Assembly: GCF_041261445.1 (NCBI RefSeq) | Contig: NZ_JBGCCU010000041.1 | Coordinates: 27,333 to 91,332 of the forward strand | Reading direction: 5' to 3' | Length of the DNA stretch: 64,000 nucleotides | Origin: Catenulispora sp. EB89 | GTDB taxonomy: Bacteria > Actinomycetota > Actinomycetes > Streptomycetales > Catenulisporaceae | In this document: positions 1-12,600 of the stretch, piece by piece | Position numbering within the stretch: position 1 is the first letter of the stretch | Layout: each line of letters starts with the position of its first letter | Translations under genes and position numbers: made by a program | Notes under the pieces: model-generated | The model's database searches: none | What the model was told of the DNA's origin: nothing | What the model saw: the letters and a program-made list of their open reading frames with translations, nothing else

Positions 1-459
1 CTCGCGATGCGTCTGGACGTGACACCCTCCCGGACCTTCGCCGAGGTGCTCGGCGAGGCCAGGCAGGTGACGGCTGAGGCGCACGAACACAAGGACCTGC
101 CGTTCACCGAGTTGGTGCGCGATCTCGCGCCGGCGGCGAACGCGTCCCACCCGCCGCTGTGCCAGGTGGTGTTCAACCTCTTGCCCGCCGCGCCCACTGA
201 CAGTCGCGACGCGCCTGCGAACGTCTCGGTGACCCCGCTGCCCGCCCACCCGGGACTGGCGAAGTTCGACCTGAACCTGGTCGTCCGGGAAACCGGCGAC
301 GGCCTGCGGGGCTACCTGGAGTACAGCACCGATCTGTACGCCGAGCCGACCGCGCGGGACCTGGTGCACGCGCTCACCCGGCTGCTGCGGGCGATCGTGG
401 CGGACCCGGACCTGAGCCTGTCCCGGTTGCGGGCCGTCGCGGACGGGCCGGCCAGATGA
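1..459 (+). CDS. NRPS, C-terminal end of a condensation domain (5'-truncated by window)
   Basis: The reading frame is open from base 1 and ends at TGA 457-459; the true start lies outside the window. The visible ~152 residues match the C-lobe of an NRPS condensation domain: the 'HEHKDLPFTELV' segment, then 'CQVVFNL', then the 'KFDLNLVV...LEYSTDLY' latch/floor region and a final helix. The HHxxxDG motif would lie upstream and is not visible. The protein stops straight after the C domain, with no A or PCP behind it. This is therefore a terminal condensation-like domain, or one that works with a partner in trans. A terminal C domain at the end of an assembly line often releases or cyclises the product; that role is inferred here. 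It reads in the same direction as the downstream PKS operon and probably belongs to the same pathway. Confidence 0.85.
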   Translation, partial: LAMRLDVTPSRTFAEVLGEARQVTAEAHEHKDLPFTELVRDLAPAANASHPPLCQVVFNLLPAAPTDSRDAPANVSVTPLPAHPGLAKFDLNLVVRETGDGLRGYLEYSTDLYAEPTARDLVHALTRLLRAIVADPDLSLSRLRAVADGPAR

Positions 460-658
460 AGCACCACAGCCAGGGTGAGCGCGGTGCGGCCGGTTTCCGG
501 CACTTGCTGTACGAGGAAGTCGACGCGGTCGGACAGGGGGCGTGTACTCGGCCGGTCTGACGCTGGGGTCGATTCGATTTAGATCCGAAGCATAGGTGCG
601 CTGGCGGGGGCCACGCCGTCCGGTGGTGCGTCCATGAGCTGGGGAAAGTTGGGGGTCA
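460..658 (+). other. Intergenic gap before the PKS operon, probable promoter region
   Basis: This 199-base gap separates the truncated NRPS from PKS-A. No open frame in it looks like a protein. It holds a relatively AT-rich patch around 570-595 that could contain a promoter, but no convincing -35/-10 pair stands out. A G-rich stretch (about 640-655) lies just before the GTG start of PKS-A and is the only ribosome-binding-site candidate. Confidence 0.35.
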
Positions 659-3600
659 GTGAGCAGTCCTGAGGACATGGCAGGGCAGATGGACGTCGCG
701 ATCATCGGGATGGCGTGCCGCTTTCCCGGCGCGGACGACATCTCCGCCTTCTGGCGGTTGCTGAGCGAAGGCCGCGAGGGCATCACCCGGTTCAGCCGCA
801 CGGAACTGGCCGAAGCGGGAATTCCGGCGCGATTGCTGGATGATCCGAGTTACGTTCCCGCGCATGGCGTGCTACCTGACATCGACCTGTTCGACACCAA
901 CTATTTCGAGTACACGCCCGCCGAAGCGGAGATGATCGATCCGCAGCACCGCATCCTGTTGCAGACCGGGCACGCCGCGTTGGAGGACGCCGGATATGAC
1001 CCGGCGCGGTTTCCGGGACTGATCAGTGTCTACGCGGGCGCTGCCATCAACACCTATCTGCAGCAGCAGGTGCTGCCTCGGGTGGACCAGACCAGTACGG
1101 CCAACCACTTCGCCGTGATGGTGGGCAACGACAAGGACTTCCTCGCCACCAGACTGTCCTACAAGCTCGATCTCAAGGGACCGAGCTACACCGTGCAGAC
1201 CGCATGTTCCACCTCCCTCGTCGCGATTCACCTTGCTTGCCAGGGTTTGATCAACGGCGAGTGTGACATGGCGCTCGCGGGCGGCGTGACGGTGAAACTG
1301 CCGCAGACCAAGGGCTACCTCTACGAGGACGGCGCGATCCTGTCCAAGGACGGGTACGTGCGGACCTTCGACGCCGAAGCCAGCGGCACGGTGCTCGGCA
1401 ACGGGGTTGGCGTGCTGGTGCTCAAGCCGCTGCGCGAGGCCATCGCCGACCGGGACACCATCCACGCGGTGATAAAGGGTACGGCGACCAACAACGACGG
1501 CGCGGGCAAGGTGAGCTTCGCGGCACCGGGGGTGGCGGGCCAGGCCGCCGTCATCCGCGAGGCGCACACCGTGGCCGGCGTCGATCCGCGCTCGATCGGC
1601 TACATCGAGGCGCATGGCACCGCGACCCGGCTCGGCGACCCGGCCGAGGTGTCCGCCCTGGCCAAGGCGTTCGCGGCGGGTACGCGCGACGTCGGTTTCT
1701 GCGCCATCGGCACGGTCAAGTCCAACCTCGGTCATCTCGACGCCGCGGCGGGCGTGGCCGGGGTGATCAAGGCGACGTTGATGATGCGGCACCGGACCCT
1801 TGTGCCGACCCTCAACTTCCGATCGGCCAACCCGGCCATCGACTTCGCCGCCACCCCGTTCACGGTCAGCACCGACGCCGCACCCTGGACCGCCGAAGGC
1901 CCGCTACGCGCAGGGGTCAGCTCGTTCGGCATTGGCGGCACCAACGCCCACGCCGTGCTCCAGGAGGCGCCGCCCGCCCCGGTCGCCGGTGCTTCGCGGG
2001 CCACGCAGGTGCTGGTGTGTTCCGCCCGCACGCCGACCGCGCTGCGCACCGTCGCGACCAATCTGGCCGATCACCTCGTCGACGACGACCGGCCCGCCGC
2101 CGACATCGCCTACACGCTCGCGGTCGGTCGGCGGCGCCACGAGTACCGCATCGCGGTCACCGGATCCGACAACGCCGCGCTGGCGCGGGCGTTGCGCGCT
2201 GCGCAGGTCCCCGAACACCCGGCGGCGGGCGTGGTGTCCTTCGTCTTCACCGAAGAGCTGGCCGACGCCGAGGATCTCGCGCGACAGTGGCGCGTCGAGC
2301 CTGCCTTCGCCGAGCACTACGACGCGGCCCTGGCGCACGGACCCGTGTTCGCGGTGCAGTACGCGATGGCCCGCTGCTGGCTGGACTGGGGCATTCGGCC
2401 GGCGGCCGGCCACGGCGACGGGATCGGGGCGCGGATCGCCGCCCGTCTGGCCGATGAAACACCAGCGTCGGGTGGCTTCCCGATGCGGGGGACGGACGAG
2501 GCCGTGCGTGGCTTGGCGTTGAGCGCCGCGGACGGGCTGTGGGCGGGTGTCGCCCGAGCCTGGGCGGCCGGGGCTGACGTCGACTGGGCGGCGTGGTTCG
2601 CGGCCGAGCTGCGCGGCCGGGTGCCGTTGCCGACCTATCCGTTCGAGGGACGCCGCTGCTGGCTCGACGGACCGATCGCACCGGTCGCCGTCGGCGGCCC
2701 GCATCCCATGCTGGACGAGAACGTGTCCGACTTGGACGGAGCCGCGTACCGCAGTTCTCGTTCCGGCGACGAGTTCTACCTGGCCGATCATCGAGTGGGC
2801 GGCGAACCGGTCATGCCCGCGGTCGGCTACCTCGAACTGGCCAGGGCCGCAGGTGTTCTGGCGCTCGGCGCTCCGGTTCGGCTCACGGACGTCTCCTTCG
2901 AACAACCGCTGTCCTACGCGGCAGGCCCCCGCACCGCGCTGGTCTCGCTCTGGCGGGAGCGCGACACGGTCGGTTTCGAGGTGACCGACGACGGAAACGT
3001 GCATGCTTCGGGCCGGTTGCGGGACGATCCCATCGAGCCGGCCGCGCCGATCGACCCGGCGGCGCTGGCGGACCGCTGCACCGATCTGCTCGCCGCGGTG
3101 ACGGGCTACGCCGCGTTGCGCGGGTACGGCCTGGACTACGGCCCACGGATGCGGGCGTTGACCGAGGTCGTGCTGGGTGCCGACGTCGCGCTGGCCACCC
3201 TGACGCCACCGGAGGGCTCGGCGTTGGACGGCGCCCTGCTGAATCCAGCTCTGCTTGACGGCGCGCTGCACGCGCTCGTGCTCACGCTCGCCCAGTCCTA
3301 TCAGGACGTCGATGGTTTTCTGCCGATGGCGCTGGGCGAGCTGATCGCGTACGAAGCGGTGTCAGGGCCCTGTCACGCCTGGGTGACGGTCGGCCAACGC
3401 GGTGACCGGTCGGCCACGGCCGACATCACGCTGATCGCGCCGGACGGCCGGGTACTCGCGCGGCTGCGGGACCTCGTCGTCCGGGTGTTGCGAGGATCCC
3501 GACGGTCGGCGCTCTTGACGCGATCCTGGGCTGATGCCCCGCTGACCGGTGCGGCGACGCCGATCCACGGCGCGGGGGTGGTGATCGCTGAGAACGCGGA

Positions 3601-6600
3601 GCGCCGGGAGCGACTGGCGGACATCATCGCTGCGCGCGGCGTGACGGACCTCGCCAACGCCGCCGTCGTCGTGGTGGACGAGCCCGAACCGGAGCAGGCG
3701 CTGGAGGTCGTTCGGCACCTGCTGAGCTCTCGACCGACCACTCCGGTTCGCGTCCTGCTGACGCACCGGCACGACGCCACGGGGCCCCGGCCCGAATATG
3801 CCGCATTGGGTGCCTTCGCCCGGACCATGCGGGCGGAGAACCCGCTGCTCGCGGTCCAGGCCGTCGGCCTGGGCGTCGATGTGGACGAACTCACCGCGCT
3901 TAGCGGGGAACTGGCCGGTCCCGGTACCGATCCCGAGGTCATGTACGTCTCCTCGGGGCGTCGGGTGCCGGTCCTGGTCGCCGCACCGGACGCGCCTGGG
4001 GTGCCGATCCGCGACGGCGGTGTCTACCTGATCACCGGTGGCGCCGGCGGGTTGGGCCGGCTGGTCGCCGACTGGCTGCTGAGCCAGGCCGACGCGCAGG
4101 TGGTGTTGATCGGACGCGGTGTGGAACCTCCGCACGGACTCGACCCCAGGATGATCTACCGCAGTGCTGACGTGACCGACCCGGAGCGGTTGGCCGCGAT
4201 CCGCGCCGAATTCGGACCGTTCAACGGCATCGTGCACGCGGCGGGCGTGCTGCGGGACGGATTCGCGCTGAACAAGTCCGCTGTGGACTTCACGGACGTG
4301 TTGGCGCCCAAGGTCACCGGCATCCGCGAACTCGACGCGGTCACCGCCGAGGATCCGTTGGACTTCTTCGTCGCGTTCTCCTCGATCGCCGCGCACATCG
4401 GCAACGCAGGCCAGACCGACTACGCCTACGCCAACGCCTACCTGGAGTCCTACGCCGAGCGGAGCGGCCGGGTGAGCGCCATCGCCTGGCCGTTGTGGGC
4501 CGAGGGCGGCATGCGCCAGTCGGCCGAGGCCGCCGCCGAGAACAGCGCGCGTACCGGCTTCGGCGTGCTGCCCACCGCCGACGGCCTCGCGCTGCTGCCA
4601 CACGCGCTCGGCGCGTCCGGTGCGCTGGTCGCGGCCTACGGCGACCTCGACAAGATCACCGCGGGCATCACCACTCCGGTCGCCGCCCCACCGCGCGGCG
4701 GCGGTACCGGCGACGGTGATGGTGACGGCGACCGCGCCGCCGCGTTGCTGCTGTTGCGGACGTTGGTCGCCGCGCAGACCGGGCTCGACCCGGACGAACT
4801 TTCGCAGGACCAGCCCTTCGACCGGTACGGAATCGACTCGCTGGTGATCACCCAGCTCAACCGCGAGTTGGACAAGCACGTCCCCGGCCTGTCCAAGACT
4901 CTGTTCTTCGAGTACTCGACCCTGGGCGAACTTGCCGACTTCTTCGCCGAACACCACGCACACGCACTACACGGCGAGCGGGCCCAGGCTCCGATCGAGC
5001 ACGCCGTTCGGCCGAGCCGAAGCAGGCCGCTGCCATCGAGCACACCCGAGGACACCGCGATCGCCGTCATCGGCGTGGCCGGGCGCTACCCGATGGCCGA
5101 CGACCTGGACGAGTTCTGGGCCAACCTGGCGGCCGGCCGCGACTGCGTCACCGAGATCCCCGCCGATCGCTGGGACGCCGATCGCTGGTACGACCCTGAT
5201 CCGGCGGCGCTGGGCCGGGCCCACACCCGGTGGGGCGGCTTCCTGCGCGACGTGGACCGGTTCGATCCGGTCTTCTTCGGGATCTCGCCCCGCCAGGCCG
5301 AGATCATGGACCCGCAGGAGCGTCTGTTCCTGCAGTGCGCATGGCACACCTTGGAGGACTCCGGGTACCGCCGGGCCGAACTGTCCGGCCGGGCCGTCGG
5401 CGTCTACGTCGGCGTCATGTACGGCGAGTACCAGTTCCACGGCGCGGTCGACGCGCTGCGCGGTGGGCGGGAGCTGACCGGGTCGTCGTTCGCGACCATC
5501 GCCAACCGGGTCAGTCATGTCTTCGGCCTCACCGGTCCCAGCATGGCGCTGGACACCATGTGCTCGTCCTCCCTGACCGCCATCCATCTGGCCTGCGAAA
5601 GCCTGCGCGGCGGTGAGTCGGAACTGGCCATCGCCGGCGGCGTGAACGTGTCGGTGCACCCGTACAAGTACGCCTTCCTGAGTCAGGGCCGGTACTTGTC
5701 ATCGGATGGCCGGTGCCGGGCCTTCGGCGCCGGTGGCGACGGTTACGTGCCGGGCGAAGGGGTTGGCGCGGTCCTGCTCAAGCCCTACCGGCAGGCCCTC
5801 GTCGACGGTGACCGCATCCACGGCGTCATCCTGGCCAGCGCGCTCAACCACGGTGGCCGGACCAATGGCTACACGGTGCCCAGCCCGCACGCCCAGCAGA
5901 AGGTGATCGGCACTGCCCTGAACCGCGCCGGACTGCACCCGAGCGACATCGACTACATCGAGGCGCACGGCACCGGCACCAACCTCGGTGATCCGATCGA
6001 GCTGACCGGCCTGACCAACGCCTACTCCGACGCCCAGGTCGGGCCCGGCGCCTGGCCGATCGGCTCGGTGAAGAGCAACATCGGGCACCTCGAATCGGCC
6101 GCGGGCGTGGCCGGGCTGACCAAGGTGCTGTTGCAGTTCGAGCACCAGACCCTGGTGCCGTCTTTGCACTCGTCCGAACTCAACCCCAACATCGACTTCG
6201 CGCGCTCGCCGTTCCGGGTGCAGCGGGAGTTGGCCCCCTGGCCGGACCGCGACCGGCCGCGCCGTGCCGGGCTGAGCTCGTTCGGCGCCGGTGGCGCCAA
6301 CGCGCACCTGGTGGTGGAGGAATCGCCGCGACGCGACCTGAGCGCCGCCACGCCGGCGGGCGCTCAGCAGGCCGACGATCCGTTGCTCTACCTGCTCTCG
6401 GCCCGGGACGAGCAACGCCTGCGCGAGTATGCCGGGCAGGCGGCGGAGTTCCTGGACACCGAGCGGATTCCGTTGGCCGACCTGTGCTTCACCACGCAGG
6501 TGGGCCGGGAGGCCATGGCCTCCCGGTTCGCGGTGCTGGCCACGGACGGGGCGCAGATCGTCGCGGCGCTGCGCCGCTTCGCAGAGGGCGGACCGGCGAC

Positions 6601-9600
6601 CGAGATAGCCGGGACCGGGCCGCTGGCGGAATCGGCGCGAAACTGGCTGGCCGGCCAGGACGTGGACTGGCTGGCCTGGCACGAGTCCCACCCCGGGCCG
6701 ACACCGCGCCGGGTCCGTGCTCCGCGCTATCCGTTCGCGTCCGAGCGCTACTGGCTTCCGTTGGAACCCGACTTGGGCACCAGCGCTCTGCATCCGCTGG
6801 TGGACGCCAACGAGTCGACGGTCGCCGAGACGCGGTTCCGCAAGACCCTGCGGGCCGGCGATCCCCTGGTGCGCGACCACATCGTGGCCGGCAGGCCGGT
6901 GTTGGCCGGAGCCGTCACGGTGGAGTTCGTCCGCGCTGCCGCTGATCTGGCCGAGCCGACCGTCCGGCACGCCGTGCGCGACCTGGTGTGGGGGCAGGCG
7001 GCCGAACTGTCGAGCAGTGCGCTGGACTTGTACGTGTCCTTCCTGCCGGATCTGAGCTTCGAGGTCTACAGCGCACCGTCCGGTGCACGTCTCACCCACG
7101 CCCGGGGCAGAGCCGTTGCCCTGCCGTCCGAGGTCGCGCAGGCCCAGGATGTCGATCAGGTGCGCGAGCGGCTGACGCCAGTGCGCGACAGGGCCGGGGC
7201 CTACGCCGACTACCACGCTGCCGGCCTGGACTACGGCCCGGCCTACCAGGTCATCGAGGAGATCCGGGCCGGTTCCGACGAAGCCCTGGTGCGGCTGGGC
7301 GCGGCATCGCCGGCGGCGCTGCTCGACGGCGCCCTGCGCGCCTGTCACTGGATCGGCGGGAGTATCACGCCGGACGAGGTGGCCGTGCCGTTCAGCCTCG
7401 GCGCGCTCAACGCGTTCGGTGAGCTGGACGCTGTCCGCTCGGCCCACAGCAGGCTGACTGCTGAACAGGCCGGGGTTCGCCATTTCGACCTGACCCTCTA
7501 CGACGAGCACGGCCACGTGCTGGCCCAGATCCGGGACTTCGTGGGCCGATCCATGTCCAGTGCTCCCGCCGGGGAGATCCGGTGCTACGCCCCGCAATGG
7601 GAGGTGACCGGCGAACCGGTACCGGGCCGATCGACCGACACCCTGGCCCTGCTGGGTCCCGAGCTGGAGACGGCGGCGGCCCGGCTGTGGCGCCGGGTGA
7701 TCCCCCTGCCGACCGGCTCGGTCGCTGGTGATCTGGATGTGGCGATCGTCCTCGAACCGTCCGGCGCCGACCCGGCGACAGAGTTGGACCGAGTCTGCGC
7801 GCGGGTGCTTGACCTACTCGGTGCGGTGACTTCGGGCGCGTTGTCCGGGAAGGTCCGCTGCGTCCTCGTGTACGAAGGCCGGGATCGACCGGAGCACGGC
7901 GCCCTGACCGGGTTCGCTCGATCGACGGGGGCGGTGGCACCCCGCTTCGAACTGTCGACTCTGGCCGTCGAACCCGGTCTGTCCGCTGAGGAACTGGCCG
8001 ACGCCGTCGCGGCCGAGCTGCGTTCGGGGGCTGGCACGGCCGGGCTGGAGGTCAGCCGCACGGCGACGGGAGAACGTGCGGTACGTGTGCTGCGGCCGGT
8101 GACCGGCGGCGAAGGACCGGTGCTGCGCGATGAAGGCGTCTACGTGATCACCGGCGGCAACGGCGCGATCGGCCGGGTGCTGGCCGAGCACCTGGCCCGC
8201 CGGTACCGGGCCACGCTGGTCCTGATCGGCCGGGGCGAGCCGGACCTCGCCTGGCACCGGTCGCTCGCCGAGCTCGGCGCACAGGTGCACGCGGTGCGCG
8301 CCGACGTGACCCGGGCCGATGAGCTGGACGCCGCGCTGGCCGATGCCCGGAGCCGGTTCGGCGCGTTGCACGGGGTGTTCCACCTGGCCGGCGTGGCCGA
8401 CGAGGAACGTCTGGCCACCGAGGACCGGGCCCGGTTCGCCCGGGTGCTGGCCGCCAAGACGCACGGCCTGGTCAACCTGGACCGGCTGACCCGCGAGGAC
8501 GAGCTGGACCTGTTCGTGGTGTTCTCGTCGATCTCGTCGGTGATCGGTGACTTCGGCTCGGCGAGCTATGCCACCGCCAACCGGTTTGCCGACCTCTACC
8601 TGTGCGACCGGGTCGGGCCCGGTGTCGGTATCTCGCTCGATTGGCCGTTGTGGGCTGTCGGCGGTGTCGATGATCTGGTCAGCGATGCGGAGCTGGCCCA
8701 CTATGTGCGGCGCACCGGGATGCGACCGCTGAGCGGTGAAGCGGGCGTCGCAGTGTTCGAGCACGCTCTGGCCGTCGGGGCGCCGTGGCAGGTGCCGACC
8801 TGGGGCGATCCGGCGACGGTGAGCGCGGCGCTCGCGCCGGTCACCCCTCGGTCACCGGAAGCCCGGATCGCGGACGGCGCGCGCGGCAAGGTGGTGGAAC
8901 ACCTGCGCGGGGTGCTGGCCGGCGTGCTCAAGCTCCCCGTCGGACGGCTGGACAGCCGGGTCGTGCTCCAGGACTACGGCATGGAATCAGTGCTGATCAT
9001 GGATGCCAGCGCGTTGCTGGCCAAGGACTTCCCCGGACTGAGCGGCAGCGTGTTTTTCGAGCACCGCACCGTCGAGGAGCTGACCGACCACATTCTGGTC
9101 GAGCATCCCGACGCCGTGGCCGCTCTGTTCCCCGCGCCCATCCAGTCCCCGGCGCGGGGCGAGTCCTCCGCGCCGGTCGAGCGCCCGGCCCCGGTGGTCG
9201 AGGTCGCGTCCGCGCCGCGCGCGGCCGTCTCCGACGAGCCCATCGCCATCATCGGCATCAGCGGACGTTACCCGCAGGCGGCCGACCTCGACGAGTTCTG
9301 GCGCAACCTGGTGGCCGGCCGCGACTGCGTTACCGAGGTCCCGGCCGACCGGTGGGATGCCACCGCCCTCTACGACGAGGCCCCGGCCGCGCCCGGCCAT
9401 AGCCACGGCCGCTGGGGCGGCTTCATGTCCGATGTGGACTGTTTCGACTCGTTGTTCTTCCAGATCGCGCCGAAGCAGGCCCGCTCCATGGACCCGCAGG
9501 AACGGCTGTTTCTCGAAACGGCCTGGTCCGCGCTTGAGGATGCGGGCTATCCGCCCGGGCGCATCCCACCGCCCGCCTTCGGCCGTGAGGGCCACGACGT

Positions 9601-12600
9601 GGGCGTGTTCGTGGGTGTCATGTGGGACGACTACGCGGTGCTCGGCGCCACCGAGTCGGCACGGGGCAACCACCAGGTGGTGCTGGCCAACCGCTCCTCG
9701 ATCGCCAACCAGGTCTCCTACTTCGGCGACTTCCGCGGCCCCAGCGTCGTCATCGACACCGCGTGTTCCGCCTCGCTGGTCGCGGTGCACCAGGCGTGCG
9801 AGAGCATCCGGCGGGGCGAGTGCGCCTACGCCATCGCGGGCGGCGTCAACGTGGCCGTGCACCCCGATCGCTATGTGCACCTGAGCAGCAAGTCCATGCT
9901 GGCCACCGATGGCCGGTGCCGGGCGTTCGGCGCGGGCGGGACCGGCTACGTGCCGGGTGAAGGAGTCGGTGCGGTGCTGCTCAAGCGGCTCTCCGACGCC
10001 GTCCGCGACGGCGACACCGTGCACGCCGTGATCCGGGCCAGCGTGGTCAACCACGGCGGCCGGACCAGTGGCTACACGGTGCCGAATCCCAAGGCGCAGC
10101 AAGCCCTGGTCGAACAGGCGCTGGCCACGTCCGGGATCGACGCCCGCAGCATCGGCTACGTGGAGGCGCACGGCACCGGCACGGCGCTCGGCGATCCGAT
10201 CGAGCACACCGGACTGGCCAAGGCGTTCGCCAACTACACCGGCGACGTCGGGTTCTGCGCGCTCGGTTCGGTGAAGTCCGGCATCGGCCACTTGGAGGGC
10301 GCTGCCGGCATCGCCGGGCTGACCAAGGTGGTGCTGCAACTGCGGTACGCGACCCTGGCGCCGACGCTGCACGCGGACCAGTTGAACCCGGCCATCGACT
10401 TCGAGCACTCGCCGTTCACCGTGCAGCGTGAGGCCGCACCCTGGCCTGCTCCGCGCGACTCGCCGCGGCGCGCCTCGGTGAGTTCCTTCGGGGCAGGTGG
10501 CACCAATGCGTTCGTCATCGTCGAGGAATACGTGCCGGACGCGCCGGCCGATCCGGACTCACCCGAGCTCATCGTGTTGTCCGCCCGTGACGAACAGCGC
10601 CTGCGTCGCTACGCGAGCGACCTGGCACAGGCGGTGACCGGGCCGCTCCGGTTGACCGACATCGCCTACACACTGCGCATAGGCCGCCCGGAACTGGCGC
10701 AACGGCTCGCATTCGTCGCGGCGGACCGCGTGGACGCCGCCGCCAAGCTGGCCGCGATCGGCCGAGGCGAGGTCGGCCAGTGGCTGCACCAAGGACGGGT
10801 CGAGCAGCATCCGTCGCTGTCCGGTCTGTTCGCGGAAGGCGTCGGCGGTGCGGAGTTCCTGGCCGCGCAGATCGAGGCGGGTGCGGATGACCTGCTCGGC
10901 CGCATGTGGGTCGCCGGCATCACGGTCGACTGGGATCTGGCCGACCGGCTGCGGCCTCGGCCGCGCCGCCGGGTGCCGTTGCCGACCTATCCGTTCGAGC
11001 GGGTCCGGCACTGGCTGGACATCGCGCCCACCGCGGTGGTGCGCCAGCCCGAGCACACGTTGTCCGCGAACGCGCCGGTGCTGCGCGACCACATCGTCGA
11101 CGGGCGGGCGATCCTGCCCGGGGTCGGCCACCTCGATCTCGTCGCGCGGGAACACGGCGACCTGGTCGGCCGCGCGCTGGCTGACGTGCGCTGGGCGTTG
11201 CCGCTGGCCGTGTCGCAGGGCCAGGTGTCCGTGTCGGTCGTCATCGAGGAGGACCGCTACGAGGTGCGTGGCGCCCAGGGCACGCCGTACTCCTACGGCC
11301 GCATCACCGATGCACCCGCCGCGCCGGAGGCGATCGACATCGCCGCGCTGCGGTCCCGATTGGACACCGGACCGGATCACGACGCGTTCTACGAGTCGTT
11401 GCGGCACCAGGGTCTGCCGTACGGTCCGTTCTTCCGTCGGGTCCAGCAGGTCTGGCTCGGCCCGGACGAGGTGATGAGCCGGCTCGGCCACGCCCCTGAC
11501 GACGACACGTACGCGCTGCACCCCGGATTCCTCGACGCGGCCATCCACACGGTCGCGGCGCTGCTGGCGCGCCGCGACGGGCGGTTGCGGCTGCCCTTCG
11601 CGGCGGACCGGGTGGAGTTCTTCGGCCCGGTGCCCAGCGCCGGATGGTCCTGGGTGCGGGAGACCGGCTCCGATCGCTACGACGTGCTCGTGCTCGACGA
11701 CGCGGGCGCGGTACGGGTCCGCTTCCTCGGCCTGACCTACCGGATGACCAAGCCGCGGACTGTGCCCGGCTACCGGCCGGTGTGGCGAGCGCGAGCGGCC
11801 GACACCCTCGCCGAACCCGCCCGGCAGGTCCTGCTCGTCGGACCGGACAGCGAACTGGCGGACGCCATCGCCGCCGAACACGGCGACGTACGACGCCTCC
11901 GGCCAGGTTTCACCGACATCGAACTCGACCGAGAGCTGACCGGACCCGATCTGGTGTACTTCCTGGCCTCCGCGACAGAGCCTGAGCCGGACGACCGGGT
12001 CGGCCTGCACGCGATCACGGACCGCGGCGTGGTCTCGCTGTTCCGCGTGCTGCGCGCCCTGGACGGGCGCGGACTGCTCGACGAGCGGCTGCGCGTCAAG
12101 GTCGTCACGACCGATGTGCATCCGCTCGGCGCCGACGATCCGTCCGCGCCGTGGGCCGCGGGCCTCGCCGGGCTGGCCATGGTGGCGGGCAAGGAATGTC
12201 CGGGCCTGCGGATCGCGCTGGTCGACGTGCGGTCGACGGAAGCAGGGCAGGCCGCCGGGATGGTCGTGGCCGAACCGTGCACGACCCGGCCGGTGCCGGT
12301 GTCCCTGCGGGCCGGGGTCCGGCGGGTGCGCGAACTGGAACCCGTCGAACTGTCCCCGGCCCCGCCCGCGCTGCGCGATGGCGGCGTGTACCTGGTCATC
12401 GGCGGCCTCGGCACCGTCGGCCGGGACACCTGCCTGCACCTGGCTCGTGCCTACCGGGCCAAGCTGGTCGTGGTCGGACGTTCCCCGCTGGACGAGCGCA
12501 GGCAGCGCATCATCGACGAGCTGACTACGGCGGGCGCGCAGGTGCGCTACCTCGCCCTGGACGCCCGCGAGCCAGACCAGCTGGCGACCGCGATCCGCGT

